A DNA stretch of 64,000 nucleotides, taken from the NCBI GenBank assembly GCA_049651845.1, contig JBASCW010000049.1, positions 48,324 through 112,323 of the forward strand, written 5' to 3'. Shown in pieces: positions 17,497-25,006 of the stretch. Positions within the stretch are counted from its first letter, which is position 1. Every line of letters starts with the position of its first letter. Source of the DNA: RBG-16-66-20 sp049651845 (GTDB lineage: Bacteria > Pseudomonadota > Gammaproteobacteria > Burkholderiales > SG8-39). Below the pieces are notes generated by a model, which saw nothing but the letters and a program-made list of their open reading frames with translations, was not told where the DNA came from and ran no database searches. The position numbers and the translations under genes are program-made.

Positions 17497-19110
17497 ATGA
17501 ACGTCAAACCGCCTGCCAGGCTCGACGCGATTTCCTTTCTGCAAGGTTTCGTGACGCAAAGCGTCAAGACCGCGCAGCAGATGGGCTGCAATGCCTGCGG
17601 CGACAAGCAAACCTTCATCGAGTACTTGGGCCTGGGCGCGAGCGGCGGGCTGGAACACGCCTGCCGCATGCATCTAGAGCTCGGCGACGCGCCGCTCGGC
17701 AGCGCCCAGTATGCCGACCTGATCGTTTCGCTCAAGAATTCCATCGGCGGGAACTTCTCGCGCGCGAGCAGCGAGCCCGGCGTCGTCCGGGTCGTCAACT
17801 CGCGCTGCCCGTTCGGCGAGGCGGTCAAGGAGGCGCCCGAGCTGTGCCGTATGACGTCAAGCGTCTTCGGCGGCATCGCAGCGCGCAACTTCGGCTACGC
17901 GAAGGTCGAACTTCGCAAGACGATCGCAGCGGCCGATGGGATCTGCGAAGTTCTGGTCCACCTCGACGCGAAGCGGGCCGAGGGCAAGCCGGGCGACGAA
18001 TACCACCTGGAGGGCGAGCACATCGTTTCGCGCTCCGCCGCCGCGGAGGCGACGGTGCGAGTGGAGGAAAAAATCCGGAAAGCGTGGTACGCGCTCGCGC
18101 CGCAGTGCACGGCGGCGGATTTTTCGGCGCAGCGCATCGTCTCCGAGTCGGCGGCAATGCGCAAAGTCATCGAACAGCTCGAGCTGGTCGGGCCGACCAG
18201 CGCGACCGTGCTGATCACCGGCGAGACGGGGGTCGGCAAGGAGATCGTCGCCCGGGGCCTGCACGCGCTGAGCGAGCGTGCCGCCAAGCAGATGATCTCC
18301 GTCAATTGCGGGGCGATCCCGGAAACGCTGATCGAAAGCCATCTTTTCGGGCATGAGCGCGGAGCGTTCACCGGCGCCTACCAGGTGCACCACGGCTGCT
18401 TCGAGCGGGCGGAAAAAGGCACGCTTTTTCTGGACGAGATCGACTCGCTGCCGGTCTCCGCGCAAGCACGGCTGCTGCGCGTGCTCCAGGACGGCGCCTA
18501 CGAGCGCGTCGGCGGCAAGCAGCCGCTGCGCGCCGACGTTCGAATCATCGCAGCCACGAACTGCGCGATTGAACGCCTCGTCACGAGCGGGAACTTCCGC
18601 CGCGACCTGTATTACCGGTTGAACGTGGTTCCCATCCACATCCGGCCGTTGCGCGAGCGAAAGGAGGACATCTCCGCGCTGACCGATCACCTGCTTCGCC
18701 GGTTGGCGCAGAAATACGGCTCGCGCCCGAAGGTACTCAGCGAACGCGCCTGGGTGCAAGTCATGAGCTACGACTGGCCCGGCAACGTGCGCGAGTTGGA
18801 AAACCTGATCGAGCGGGCGTTCATCTTTTCGCGTGGGATGGTGATCGATGACGTCGTAGCGCTCGAAACCCCGCACGCCGGCCCGAACCCGCCGATCGCC
18901 GACGCCGGACTGCGCACGATCAAGAAGCGGGCCGCGATGGAACTGGAAGGCAATTTGATCCGGGAGGCCCTTTCACGCTTCAGCGGGAACGTCACCGCCG
19001 TGGCGCGCGGCATGGGGATTACGCCCCGTGCCGTCCACCAGAAACTGAGGGCATACGGCATCCAGGCCGGGGCGTACCGCGACTTCAACAAAGGCGATCT
19101 CAATGCTTAG
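17497..19110 (+). CDS. Sigma54-dependent transcriptional activator with Cys-rich V4R-like sensor domain
   Basis: A 537-residue enhancer-binding protein. Residues 1 to about 160 form a sensor resembling the V4R/MetOD1 type seen in other sigma54 regulators, with a CxxC pair (C31, C34) and further Cys at 56, 104, 117 and 150. The AAA+ domain follows: Walker A GETGVGKE (242-249), GAFTGA sigma54-contact loop (289-294), Walker B TLFLDEID (309-316). A Fis-type helix-turn-helix ends the protein (NVTAVARGMGITPRAVHQKL). The ATG at 17497 follows GGAGGAGG. It sits between the hydrolase operon and fccAB and probably controls the sigma54 promoters at 14351 and 17381. The effector is unknown; a sulfur compound is the natural guess. 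Confidence 0.88.
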   Translation: MNVKPPARLDAISFLQGFVTQSVKTAQQMGCNACGDKQTFIEYLGLGASGGLEHACRMHLELGDAPLGSAQYADLIVSLKNSIGGNFSRASSEPGVVRVVNSRCPFGEAVKEAPELCRMTSSVFGGIAARNFGYAKVELRKTIAAADGICEVLVHLDAKRAEGKPGDEYHLEGEHIVSRSAAAEATVRVEEKIRKAWYALAPQCTAADFSAQRIVSESAAMRKVIEQLELVGPTSATVLITGETGVGKEIVARGLHALSERAAKQMISVNCGAIPETLIESHLFGHERGAFTGAYQVHHGCFERAEKGTLFLDEIDSLPVSAQARLLRVLQDGAYERVGGKQPLRADVRIIAATNCAIERLVTSGNFRRDLYYRLNVVPIHIRPLRERKEDISALTDHLLRRLAQKYGSRPKVLSERAWVQVMSYDWPGNVRELENLIERAFIFSRGMVIDDVVALETPHAGPNPPIADAGLRTIKKRAAMELEGNLIREALSRFSGNVTAVARGMGITPRAVHQKLRAYGIQAGAYRDFNKGDLNA

Positions 19111-19212
19111 CGTCTTGTGCTCGGAGAAGTCGTTTGAGTTCGTCCGCCCTTGACAGTCGTCTCGGCGCGAGCGGAAACTTCGTACCGATCCAATTCATAG
19201 GAGGGAAATCAA

Positions 19213-19515
19213 ATGCGACTCGCTTTCGTTAGTGCGATCCTGCTTGCGACCGCGCCGCTCGCGGCTTCGGCGCAGGACGCGGTCGCGGGCAGGAACCTGG
19301 CGGCGCCCTGCGCGATCTGCCACGGAACGGACGGCCGCGCAGTCACGAAGGACGTCATTCCGCTCGCCGGCCTGCCGCGCGACCACGTCGCCGCGCAGAT
19401 GCGCGCGTTTCGCGACGGCAAGCGCCCGGCGACGGTCATGCACCAGATCGCCAAGGGCTACACCGATCCCCAGATCGACTCGATCGCGGCCTGGTACGCT
19501 GCGCAGAAGCGCTAG
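19213..19515 (+). CDS. fccA: Monohaem cytochrome c, sulfide dehydrogenase subunit (FccA-like)
   Basis: A 100-residue periplasmic cytochrome with a signal peptide cleaved after ASA (residue 20), one haem motif CAICH (C33, C36, H37) and Met76 as the probable axial ligand. It should accept electrons from the flavoprotein FccB, encoded ten bases downstream, and pass them to the respiratory chain. Flavocytochrome c of phototrophs often has a dihaem subunit; the monohaem form corresponds to the smaller FccA/SoxE type. GGAGGG precedes the ATG. A weak sigma70-like TTGACA lies at 19150, without a good -10. Confidence 0.85.
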   Translation: MRLAFVSAILLATAPLAASAQDAVAGRNLAAPCAICHGTDGRAVTKDVIPLAGLPRDHVAAQMRAFRDGKRPATVMHQIAKGYTDPQIDSIAAWYAAQKR

Positions 19516-19524
19516 GAGGCCGCC

Positions 19525-20793
19525 ATGAAACGCAGAGACTTTCTCAAGCTCGCGGGCGCCGCGACGGCAGCCGGCTCGCTCCCCGGCCTGTCGGGCTGCG
19601 CCAGCACCACGCCCTCCAAGGCGCGCGTAGTGGTGATCGGCGGCGGCTTCGGCGGCGCCACCGCCGCGAAGTACGTCCGCCTCTGGGATCCGTCCATCGA
19701 CGTCGTGCTGATCGAGCGCGAGCGCGAGTTCGTATCCTGCCCGATCTCGAACCTGGTGCTGGCGGGCTATTCGGGCATGCAGGACATCACCACCGGTTAC
19801 GGCGGGCTCGAGCGCCACGGCGTGCAGGTGGTGCGCGACGAGGCGGTGGCGATCGACGCGGCGAAGAAATCCGTGCGTCTCGCGCGCGGCGGCGACATCG
19901 CGTACGAGCGCCTCATCGTTTCGCCCGGCATCGATTTCAACTTCGACGAGATCCAGGGCTACGAGGCGGCGATGCAATCGGGCCGTGTATTGCATGCGTG
20001 GAAAGCCGGTCCCCAGACTCTCGCTCTGCGCCAGCAACTTGAGCAAATGCGCACGGGCGGCGTGGTGGTGCTGTCGATTCCGCTCGCGCCCTACCGCTGC
20101 CCGCCGGGACCCTACGAGCGCGCCAGCATGATCGCTGCCTACCTCAAGCAGGCCAAGCCGCGCTCGAAGCTGCTGGTGCTCGATGCCAATCCGGACGTGA
20201 CCTCCAAGGGCGGCCTGTTCAAGGCAGCCTGGAAGGACCTTTATGCCGGCGTGCTCGAGTATCGCGGCAACGCCAAGGCGGTCGGCATCGACGCGGTGTC
20301 GGGAACGGTCAAGCTCGAGGTGGAGGACGTGAAGGGCGACGTGCTGAACGTCGTGCCGCCGCACCGCGCGGGCGACATCGCGATGAAAGCCGGCCTGATC
20401 ACGCACAACAACCGCTGGTGCGACGTGGACTGGCGCACGATGGAGTCGAAAAAGGTGCCTGGGATCCATGTGCTGGGCGACGCCACGCTGTCGGCGCCGG
20501 GCATGCCCAAGTCCGGCAGCATGGCTAACAACCACGCGAAGATCGCCGCCGCCGCGATCGTCGAGGTCCTGTCGGGACGCGCACCCGAGCCGGTGAAGAT
20601 CATCAACACCTGCTATAGCTTCGTGTCGCAGAAGGAGGCGATCCGCGTCTCTTCCGTGCACCAGTGGGATCCCGGACAGAGCACGCTGATCGCGGTGAAG
20701 GGCTCCGGCGGCGTCTCCGCGGTGCGCAGCGAGGCCGAAGGCACCTTCGCCTGGAACTGGGCGCGCACCATCTGGGCGGATTCGCTGGGCTAA
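19525..20793 (+). CDS. fccB: Flavocytochrome c sulfide dehydrogenase, flavoprotein subunit (FccB)
   Basis: A 422-residue flavoprotein oxidising sulfide to sulfur in the periplasm. It has a Tat signal (KRRDFLK), the FAD-binding GGGFGGAT motif at 40-47, C72 in SCPISN where FAD is covalently attached in Allochromatium FccB, and the redox-active Cys pair at C192 (RCPPGPYERA) and C363 (NTCYS), with a C-terminal FCSD flavin-binding domain. All key cysteines are present, so the enzyme should be active. It forms an operon with fccA. In this locus it would consume sulfide released by the hydrolase encoded at 14428. Confidence 0.92.
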   Translation: MKRRDFLKLAGAATAAGSLPGLSGCASTTPSKARVVVIGGGFGGATAAKYVRLWDPSIDVVLIEREREFVSCPISNLVLAGYSGMQDITTGYGGLERHGVQVVRDEAVAIDAAKKSVRLARGGDIAYERLIVSPGIDFNFDEIQGYEAAMQSGRVLHAWKAGPQTLALRQQLEQMRTGGVVVLSIPLAPYRCPPGPYERASMIAAYLKQAKPRSKLLVLDANPDVTSKGGLFKAAWKDLYAGVLEYRGNAKAVGIDAVSGTVKLEVEDVKGDVLNVVPPHRAGDIAMKAGLITHNNRWCDVDWRTMESKKVPGIHVLGDATLSAPGMPKSGSMANNHAKIAAAAIVEVLSGRAPEPVKIINTCYSFVSQKEAIRVSSVHQWDPGQSTLIAVKGSGGVSAVRSEAEGTFAWNWARTIWADSLG

Positions 20794-20796
20794 CCG

Positions 20797-20852
20797 AAAA
20801 GGGGGTCAGAGCAGGATTTCAGCTTTCTGAAATGCTGCTCTGACCCCCTTTT
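20797..20852. repeat. Palindromic repeat element, copy 1
   Basis: Arms AAAAGGGGGTCAGAGCA (20797-20813) and TGCTCTGACCCCCTTTT (20836-20852) are perfectly complementary, and an inner repeat ATTTCAG/CTGAAAT extends the stem. The element fills the gap between the convergent fccB and dut genes and may act as their terminator. The same arm occurs again at 44261-44344. Such GGGGTCAGA-type palindromes resemble REP elements mobilised by RAYT transposases. Confidence 0.85.
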
Positions 20853-20854
20853 CT

Positions 20855-21304
20855 CTATTGCTTGCCGGTCGAGCCGAAGCCGCCGGCGCCGCGGTGCGAG
20901 GAGTCGAACTCCTCGACCACGTTGAATTCGACCTGCTGCACCGGCACCACCACCAGCTGCGCGATGCGGTCCATCGGCTGGATGGTGAACCCCGCCTGGC
21001 CGCGGTTCCAGACCGAGATCAGTACCTGCCCCTGGTAATCCGAGTCGATCAGCCCGACCAGGTTGCCGAGCACGATGCCGTTCTTCGCGCCCAGGCCCGA
21101 GCGCGGCAGGATGATCGCGGCGAATCCCGGATCGCCGATGTGGATCGCGATCCCCGATGGCACCAGCTGGCTGTCCCCAGGGTTCAGCGTCAGCGGCTGC
21201 CCGATGCAGGCGCGCAGGTCGAGACCAGCCGCGCCCGGGGTGCCGTAATGCGGCAGCATTCCACGGATCCTCTCATCGAGGATCTTTACGTCGAGCCTGC
21301 GCAA
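20855..21304 (-). CDS. dut: Deoxyuridine 5'-triphosphate nucleotidohydrolase (dUTPase)
   Basis: A 149-residue trimeric dUTPase that hydrolyses dUTP to dUMP, preventing uracil incorporation and supplying dTMP synthesis. The family motifs are all visible: AAGLDLRA, PRSGLGAKNGI, GLIDSDYQGQV, RIAQLVV and the C-terminal RGAGGFGSTGK that closes over the active site. The start is a TTG at 21304, one base after the coaBC stop, so the two are cotranscribed. Confidence 0.95.
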   Translation of the reverse strand: MRRLDVKILDERIRGMLPHYGTPGAAGLDLRACIGQPLTLNPGDSQLVPSGIAIHIGDPGFAAIILPRSGLGAKNGIVLGNLVGLIDSDYQGQVLISVWNRGQAGFTIQPMDRIAQLVVVPVQQVEFNVVEEFDSSHRGAGGFGSTGKQ

Positions 21305-21305
21305 G

Positions 21306-22496
21306 TCAGCGCTTCTTCAGCATGCCGGCGACGTGCGCCACCAGCTTGCGCGCCTGCTCGAGCTTCGGCCCGCGGCCGAGCGAGTGCCGGCCACGCGCGT
21401 CGTAGAGAGTGATCGCGTTCTCGTCGGCGCCGAGCGCGTCCTGCGCGCGGTTGGCGGCGATCAGCGGCACGCCCTTCTTGAGGCGCTTCTGCTTCGCGTT
21501 CGCGCCGACGTTCTCGCTCTCAGCGGCGAAGCCGACGCAGAATGGCGCGCGCCTCTGAGCCGCAACCCAGGCGAGGATGTCCGGGTTTTCCTCCAGCTCG
21601 AGCGTCGGCGCATGGCCGTTGATCTTCTTGATCTTCCGGTCCGAAGCCTTCTTGATCTTCCAATCCGCCACCGCGGCCACGGCAATGAAGACATCGCTGC
21701 GCTTCACGGTCGATTTCACCGCCTCGAACATCTGCTGCGCTGTGCGCACGTTCACGCGCTCGACGCCAGCCGGCGTCTCAAGAGCGACCGGCCCGCTCAC
21801 CAACGTGACGCGCGCGCCCGCTTCCTGCGCGGCGCGGGCGACCGCGTAGCCCATCTTTCCGGAGCTCGAATTCGTGATGACCCTGACCGGGTCGATCGGC
21901 TCTTCAGTCGGCCCCGCGGTGACGACGACGCGCCGGCCGACGAGGGTTTTCGGCTGAAAAAAAAACTCCAGGTCCGCGACGACCTCGGCAGGCTCGGACA
22001 TGCGCCCCATCCCCATCTCGCCGCAGGCCTGGCCGCCCGAGGCCGGCCCCGAAAGCAGGACACCATCGGCATTCAGCGCCATCGCGTTGCGCTGCATCGC
22101 CGGGTTCTGCCACATCTCGACGTTCATCGCGGGCGCGAGCATGAGCGGGCAACGCCGCGCCAGCACCAGCGTCGAGAGCAGGTCGTCGGCAAGACCATGG
22201 GCCACCTTCGCCATGAAATCCGCGCTCGCCGGTGCCACCAGGATCACGTCGCGGTCGCGAGACAGCTCGATGTGGCCCATGTTGTCGGCGACGCGCGGGT
22301 CCCACAGATCGGTCCAGACGGTCTGCCCGCTCAGGGCTTGCATCGTGACTGGCGTGATGAACCGCGTCCCCGCCTCCGTGATGACGACACGGACTTCGCA
22401 GCCCGCCTTGACGAGCAGGCGCGTGAGCTCCGCAGCCTTGTAGGCCGCGATGCCGCCGGTGATGCCCAGGAGAATTCTCTTTCCCTTCAAGGACAT
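21306..22496 (-). CDS. coaBC: Bifunctional phosphopantothenoylcysteine decarboxylase/phosphopantothenate-cysteine ligase
   Basis: A 396-residue fusion enzyme making 4'-phosphopantetheine for coenzyme A. The N-terminal flavoprotein half (CoaC) has GITGGIAAYKA, the PAMN motif (LAPAMNVEMW) and the substrate-lid segment LLSGPASGGQACGEMGMGRM with its catalytic Cys; the C-terminal half (CoaB) has VTAGPTEEPIDPVR and the SSSGKMGYA segment. It is upstream of dut on the minus strand and divergent from radC. Length and motifs are normal. Confidence 0.95.
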   Translation of the reverse strand: MSLKGKRILLGITGGIAAYKAAELTRLLVKAGCEVRVVITEAGTRFITPVTMQALSGQTVWTDLWDPRVADNMGHIELSRDRDVILVAPASADFMAKVAHGLADDLLSTLVLARRCPLMLAPAMNVEMWQNPAMQRNAMALNADGVLLSGPASGGQACGEMGMGRMSEPAEVVADLEFFFQPKTLVGRRVVVTAGPTEEPIDPVRVITNSSSGKMGYAVARAAQEAGARVTLVSGPVALETPAGVERVNVRTAQQMFEAVKSTVKRSDVFIAVAAVADWKIKKASDRKIKKINGHAPTLELEENPDILAWVAAQRRAPFCVGFAAESENVGANAKQKRLKKGVPLIAANRAQDALGADENAITLYDARGRHSLGRGPKLEQARKLVAHVAGMLKKR

Positions 22497-22553
22497 TGCT
22501 CAGGTCGTCCCGGATGCAGGCGCATGCGTTATGGGAACAGGATTCTAAACCTT

Positions 22554-23219
22554 ATGGCGATCCCAGACTGGCCGGCAGGGGAACGACCGCGCGAGCGGCT
22601 GCTGGCCCGCGGCGCGGGCGCCCTGAGCGACGCCGAGCTGCTCGCGGTGGTGTTGCGCACGGGCATCCGCGGCAAGAGCGCGGTCGAGCTCGGTCGCGAC
22701 CTGCTGGCGCGCTTCGACAGCGTCGCCGGCATCTTCGGCGCCGACCTGTCCGGCGTGAAGGGACTGGGGCCCGCCAAGCGGGCGCAATTCGAGGCGGCCA
22801 TCGAGCTCGCGCGCCGCAGCCTGCGCGACGGCATGCGCGAGGCCAGCGCGCTGACCTCGCCCGGCGCGGTGCGCGACTACCTGTGCCTGGCGATCGCCGG
22901 ACGCGAGCACGAAGTGTTCCTCTGCCTGTGGCTGGACGCGCAGCACCGGGTGCTCGCCTGCGAGGAACTGTTCCGCGGCACGCTCACGCAGACCTCGGTG
23001 TACCCGCGCGAAATCGTCAAGGCCGGCCTGCGCGCGAACGCCGCTGCGGTGATCTTCGCGCACAACCATCCCTCGGGCGCCGCCCAGCCGAGCCGCGCCG
23101 ACGAGCTGCTCACGCGCAATCTCAAGGACGCCCTCGCGCTCGTCGAGATCAAGGTGCTGGATCACTTCGTCGTCGCCGGCAACCAGACGCTCTCCTTCGC
23201 GGAACGCGGGCTGTTGTGA
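22554..23219 (+). CDS. radC: RadC family (JAB/MPN domain) protein
   Basis: A 221-residue UPF0758/RadC protein: an N-terminal helix-hairpin-helix part and a C-terminal JAMM domain with metal ligands E120, H170, H172 and D183 (HNHPSGAAQPSRAD). Its biochemical role is unsettled; a DNA-repair role has been withdrawn for the E. coli homologue. The ATG at 22554 is the first reasonable start. It is followed by rpmB, whose promoter overlaps its last codons. Confidence 0.9.
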   Translation: MAIPDWPAGERPRERLLARGAGALSDAELLAVVLRTGIRGKSAVELGRDLLARFDSVAGIFGADLSGVKGLGPAKRAQFEAAIELARRSLRDGMREASALTSPGAVRDYLCLAIAGREHEVFLCLWLDAQHRVLACEELFRGTLTQTSVYPREIVKAGLRANAAAVIFAHNHPSGAAQPSRADELLTRNLKDALALVEIKVLDHFVVAGNQTLSFAERGLL

Positions 23220-23241
23220 AGTGCCTGTTTTCGCGTATAAT
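23214..23241 (+). promoter_or_regulatory. Sigma70 promoter for rpmB-rpmG
   Basis: TTGTGA (23214-23219), a 16-base spacer and a perfect TATAAT (23236-23241) lie 38 bases upstream of rpmB and overlap the end of radC. Confidence 0.75.
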
Positions 23242-23278
23242 TTGCGCCTTTTCCGCCAGCCCCACCCCGGAGTCCGCA

Positions 23279-23518
23279 ATGTCCCGAGTCTGCCAGGTCA
23301 CCGGCAAGAAGCCGATGAAAGGTCATCTGGTTTCGCACGCCAACAACAAGACCATCCGCCAGTTCCAGCCGAACCTGCACTACCGCCGCTTCTGGCTGGA
23401 GAGCCAGAGCCGCTGGGTGCGCCTGCGCGTGTCGACCGCCGGCCTGCGCCGCATCGACAAGCTCGGCCTCGAAGCGGTGCTGGCCGAAATCAAGGCCCGC
23501 AAGAAAGAAGCGGCCTGA
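23279..23518 (+). CDS. rpmB: 50S ribosomal protein L28
   Basis: A 79-residue ribosomal protein with the family start MSRVCQVTGKKPMKGH and the conserved NLHYRRFW segment. It forms the usual two-gene operon with rpmG ten bases downstream. A strong promoter precedes it and a strong terminator ends the operon. Confidence 0.98.
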   Translation: MSRVCQVTGKKPMKGHLVSHANNKTIRQFQPNLHYRRFWLESQSRWVRLRVSTAGLRRIDKLGLEAVLAEIKARKKEAA

Positions 23519-23528
23519 GGAGAACGCC

Positions 23529-23684
23529 ATGCGCGAAAAGATCAAGCTCGAATCCTCGGCCGGCACCGGCCATTTCTACACCACGACCAAGAACAAGCGC
23601 ACCAAGCCCGAGAAGATCGAAATGATGAAATACGACCCGAAGGCGCGCAAGCACGTGATGTACAAGGAAGGCAAGCTCAAGTAA
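23529..23684 (+). CDS. rpmG: 50S ribosomal protein L33
   Basis: A 51-residue ribosomal protein (MREKIKLESSAGTGHFYTTT at the N terminus, PKARKHVMYKE near the end). The zinc-binding cysteines of the C+ form are absent, so this is the zinc-independent form. It follows rpmB in the usual order. Confidence 0.98.
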   Translation: MREKIKLESSAGTGHFYTTTKNKRTKPEKIEMMKYDPKARKHVMYKEGKLK

Positions 23685-23703
23685 CTCGGCCTGCCGCCCA
23701 AAC

Positions 23704-23732
23704 AAAAAAGCCCGCTGCGGGCGGGCTTTTTT
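23704..23732. terminator. Bidirectional terminator after rpmG
   Basis: A perfect stem AAAAAAGCCCGC / GCGGGCTTTTTT with loop TGCGG lies between rpmG and the convergent desaturase gene and can serve both. Confidence 0.93.
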
Positions 23733-23747
23733 CATGGCTGAACCGGG

Positions 23748-24923
23748 CTAGGCGTAGCGGCGCAGGCGCAGGCTGAATTCCGCGAGCGGTACCACGCCGC
23801 TGTTCTCCGCCCGGTGGCACCAGTCCTGCAACTGCGTGAGCAGCTGCGAGCGCGAGGCGCTCGACCGCGCCCACAGCTCCGAGAGCTCATGGCGCATGGC
23901 GACCGCGGTGGCGAGCGCCCTGGAGTTCTTCAGCGCCTCTGCGAGCCGCGCGCGCTCCGCCTCGGTGAGGCGCTGCAGGCGCGCGAAATAGCGCTTCGCC
24001 GGCTTGAGCGCCTCGGCCTCCTGCGACCAGTGGCCCAGCCGCTCGATCTCCTGCTGGTAGGTGCGCTTGAGAGAGGTGGCGTAGCGTGCGAGCACGTCGT
24101 AGCGATTGGCGATCACCGCCTCCAGCGTCCTCTCGTCGGCGACCGGCTTCGGCGCCGCGAAGCGCGGCGTCGGCGCGACCTTCTTCACGGTCGCCAGGCC
24201 GAGTGCCTCGAGCGCGCGGATGTACTGCCAGCCGAGATCGAACTCGTACCACTTCAGCGAAAACTTCGCCGAGGCGGGATAGGCGTGATGGTTGTTGTGC
24301 AGCTCCTCACCGCCGATCAGCATGCCGATCGGCGAGATGTTGCGGCTCGCATCCGGCGCCGGCACGTCCCAGTTGCGGTAGCCCCAGAAGTGGCCGATGC
24401 CGTTGATCACGCCCGCGGCCCAGAACGGGATCCAGAGGATCTGCGTGATCAGGATCAGGGCGCCCGGGACCAAGCCGAACAGCGCAATGTTCACCGCGCC
24501 CATCAGATACAAGCCGAGCACCGAATACGGCGAATAGAGGTTGCGCTCGACCCAGTCGTCGGGCGTGCCGTGGCCGTAGCGCTCCATCGTCTCCGGATGG
24601 TGCGACTCCTTCACGTACAGGAACACGCCCAGCCAGAGCACCTTGTTGATGCCGTACACCTGCGGGCTGTGCGGGTCCTCGGCGGTCTCGCACTTGGCGT
24701 GGTGCTTGCGGTGGATCGCGGTCCACTCCTTGGTCACCATGCCGGTGGTCAGCCACAGCCAGAAGCGGAAGAAGTGCGCGACCGCCGGATGCAGGTCCAG
24801 CGCGCGGTGCGCCTGGTTGCGGTGCAGGTAAATCGTGACCGACGCGATGGTGATGTGCGTCAGTCCCAGCGCCACCAGCACCAGCCCCCCCCACGGAAGG
24901 TCCAACAGGCCTTCGAAGAGCAT
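23748..24923 (-). CDS. Acyl-CoA/fatty acid desaturase (delta-9 type)
   Basis: A 391-residue membrane di-iron desaturase. The three histidine boxes are HRNQAH (34-39), HRKHHA (71-76) and HNNHHAYP (209-216), in the order of delta-9 acyl-CoA desaturases. About four helices surround them; the C-terminal 150 residues are an extra soluble, helix-rich extension containing many basic residues. It would introduce a double bond into membrane fatty acyl chains, using O2. It is a single-gene unit convergent with rpmBG. Confidence 0.88.
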   Translation of the reverse strand: MLFEGLLDLPWGGLVLVALGLTHITIASVTIYLHRNQAHRALDLHPAVAHFFRFWLWLTTGMVTKEWTAIHRKHHAKCETAEDPHSPQVYGINKVLWLGVFLYVKESHHPETMERYGHGTPDDWVERNLYSPYSVLGLYLMGAVNIALFGLVPGALILITQILWIPFWAAGVINGIGHFWGYRNWDVPAPDASRNISPIGMLIGGEELHNNHHAYPASAKFSLKWYEFDLGWQYIRALEALGLATVKKVAPTPRFAAPKPVADERTLEAVIANRYDVLARYATSLKRTYQQEIERLGHWSQEAEALKPAKRYFARLQRLTEAERARLAEALKNSRALATAVAMRHELSELWARSSASRSQLLTQLQDWCHRAENSGVVPLAEFSLRLRRYA

Positions 24924-25006
24924 CAGAATCCTTTGCTATGTCGTCTTTTGCAGACGGGCCGGGCGGATTCTACGCGAACCACCCCCCCTTGCAAGGTGAG
25001 GAAACG

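Noticed and set aside
19150..19179. Sigma70 promoter for fccAB from TTGACA at 19150
   Set aside because: No acceptable -10 hexamer at 16-18 bases (best GAAACT, three matches), so it was not listed as a promoter.
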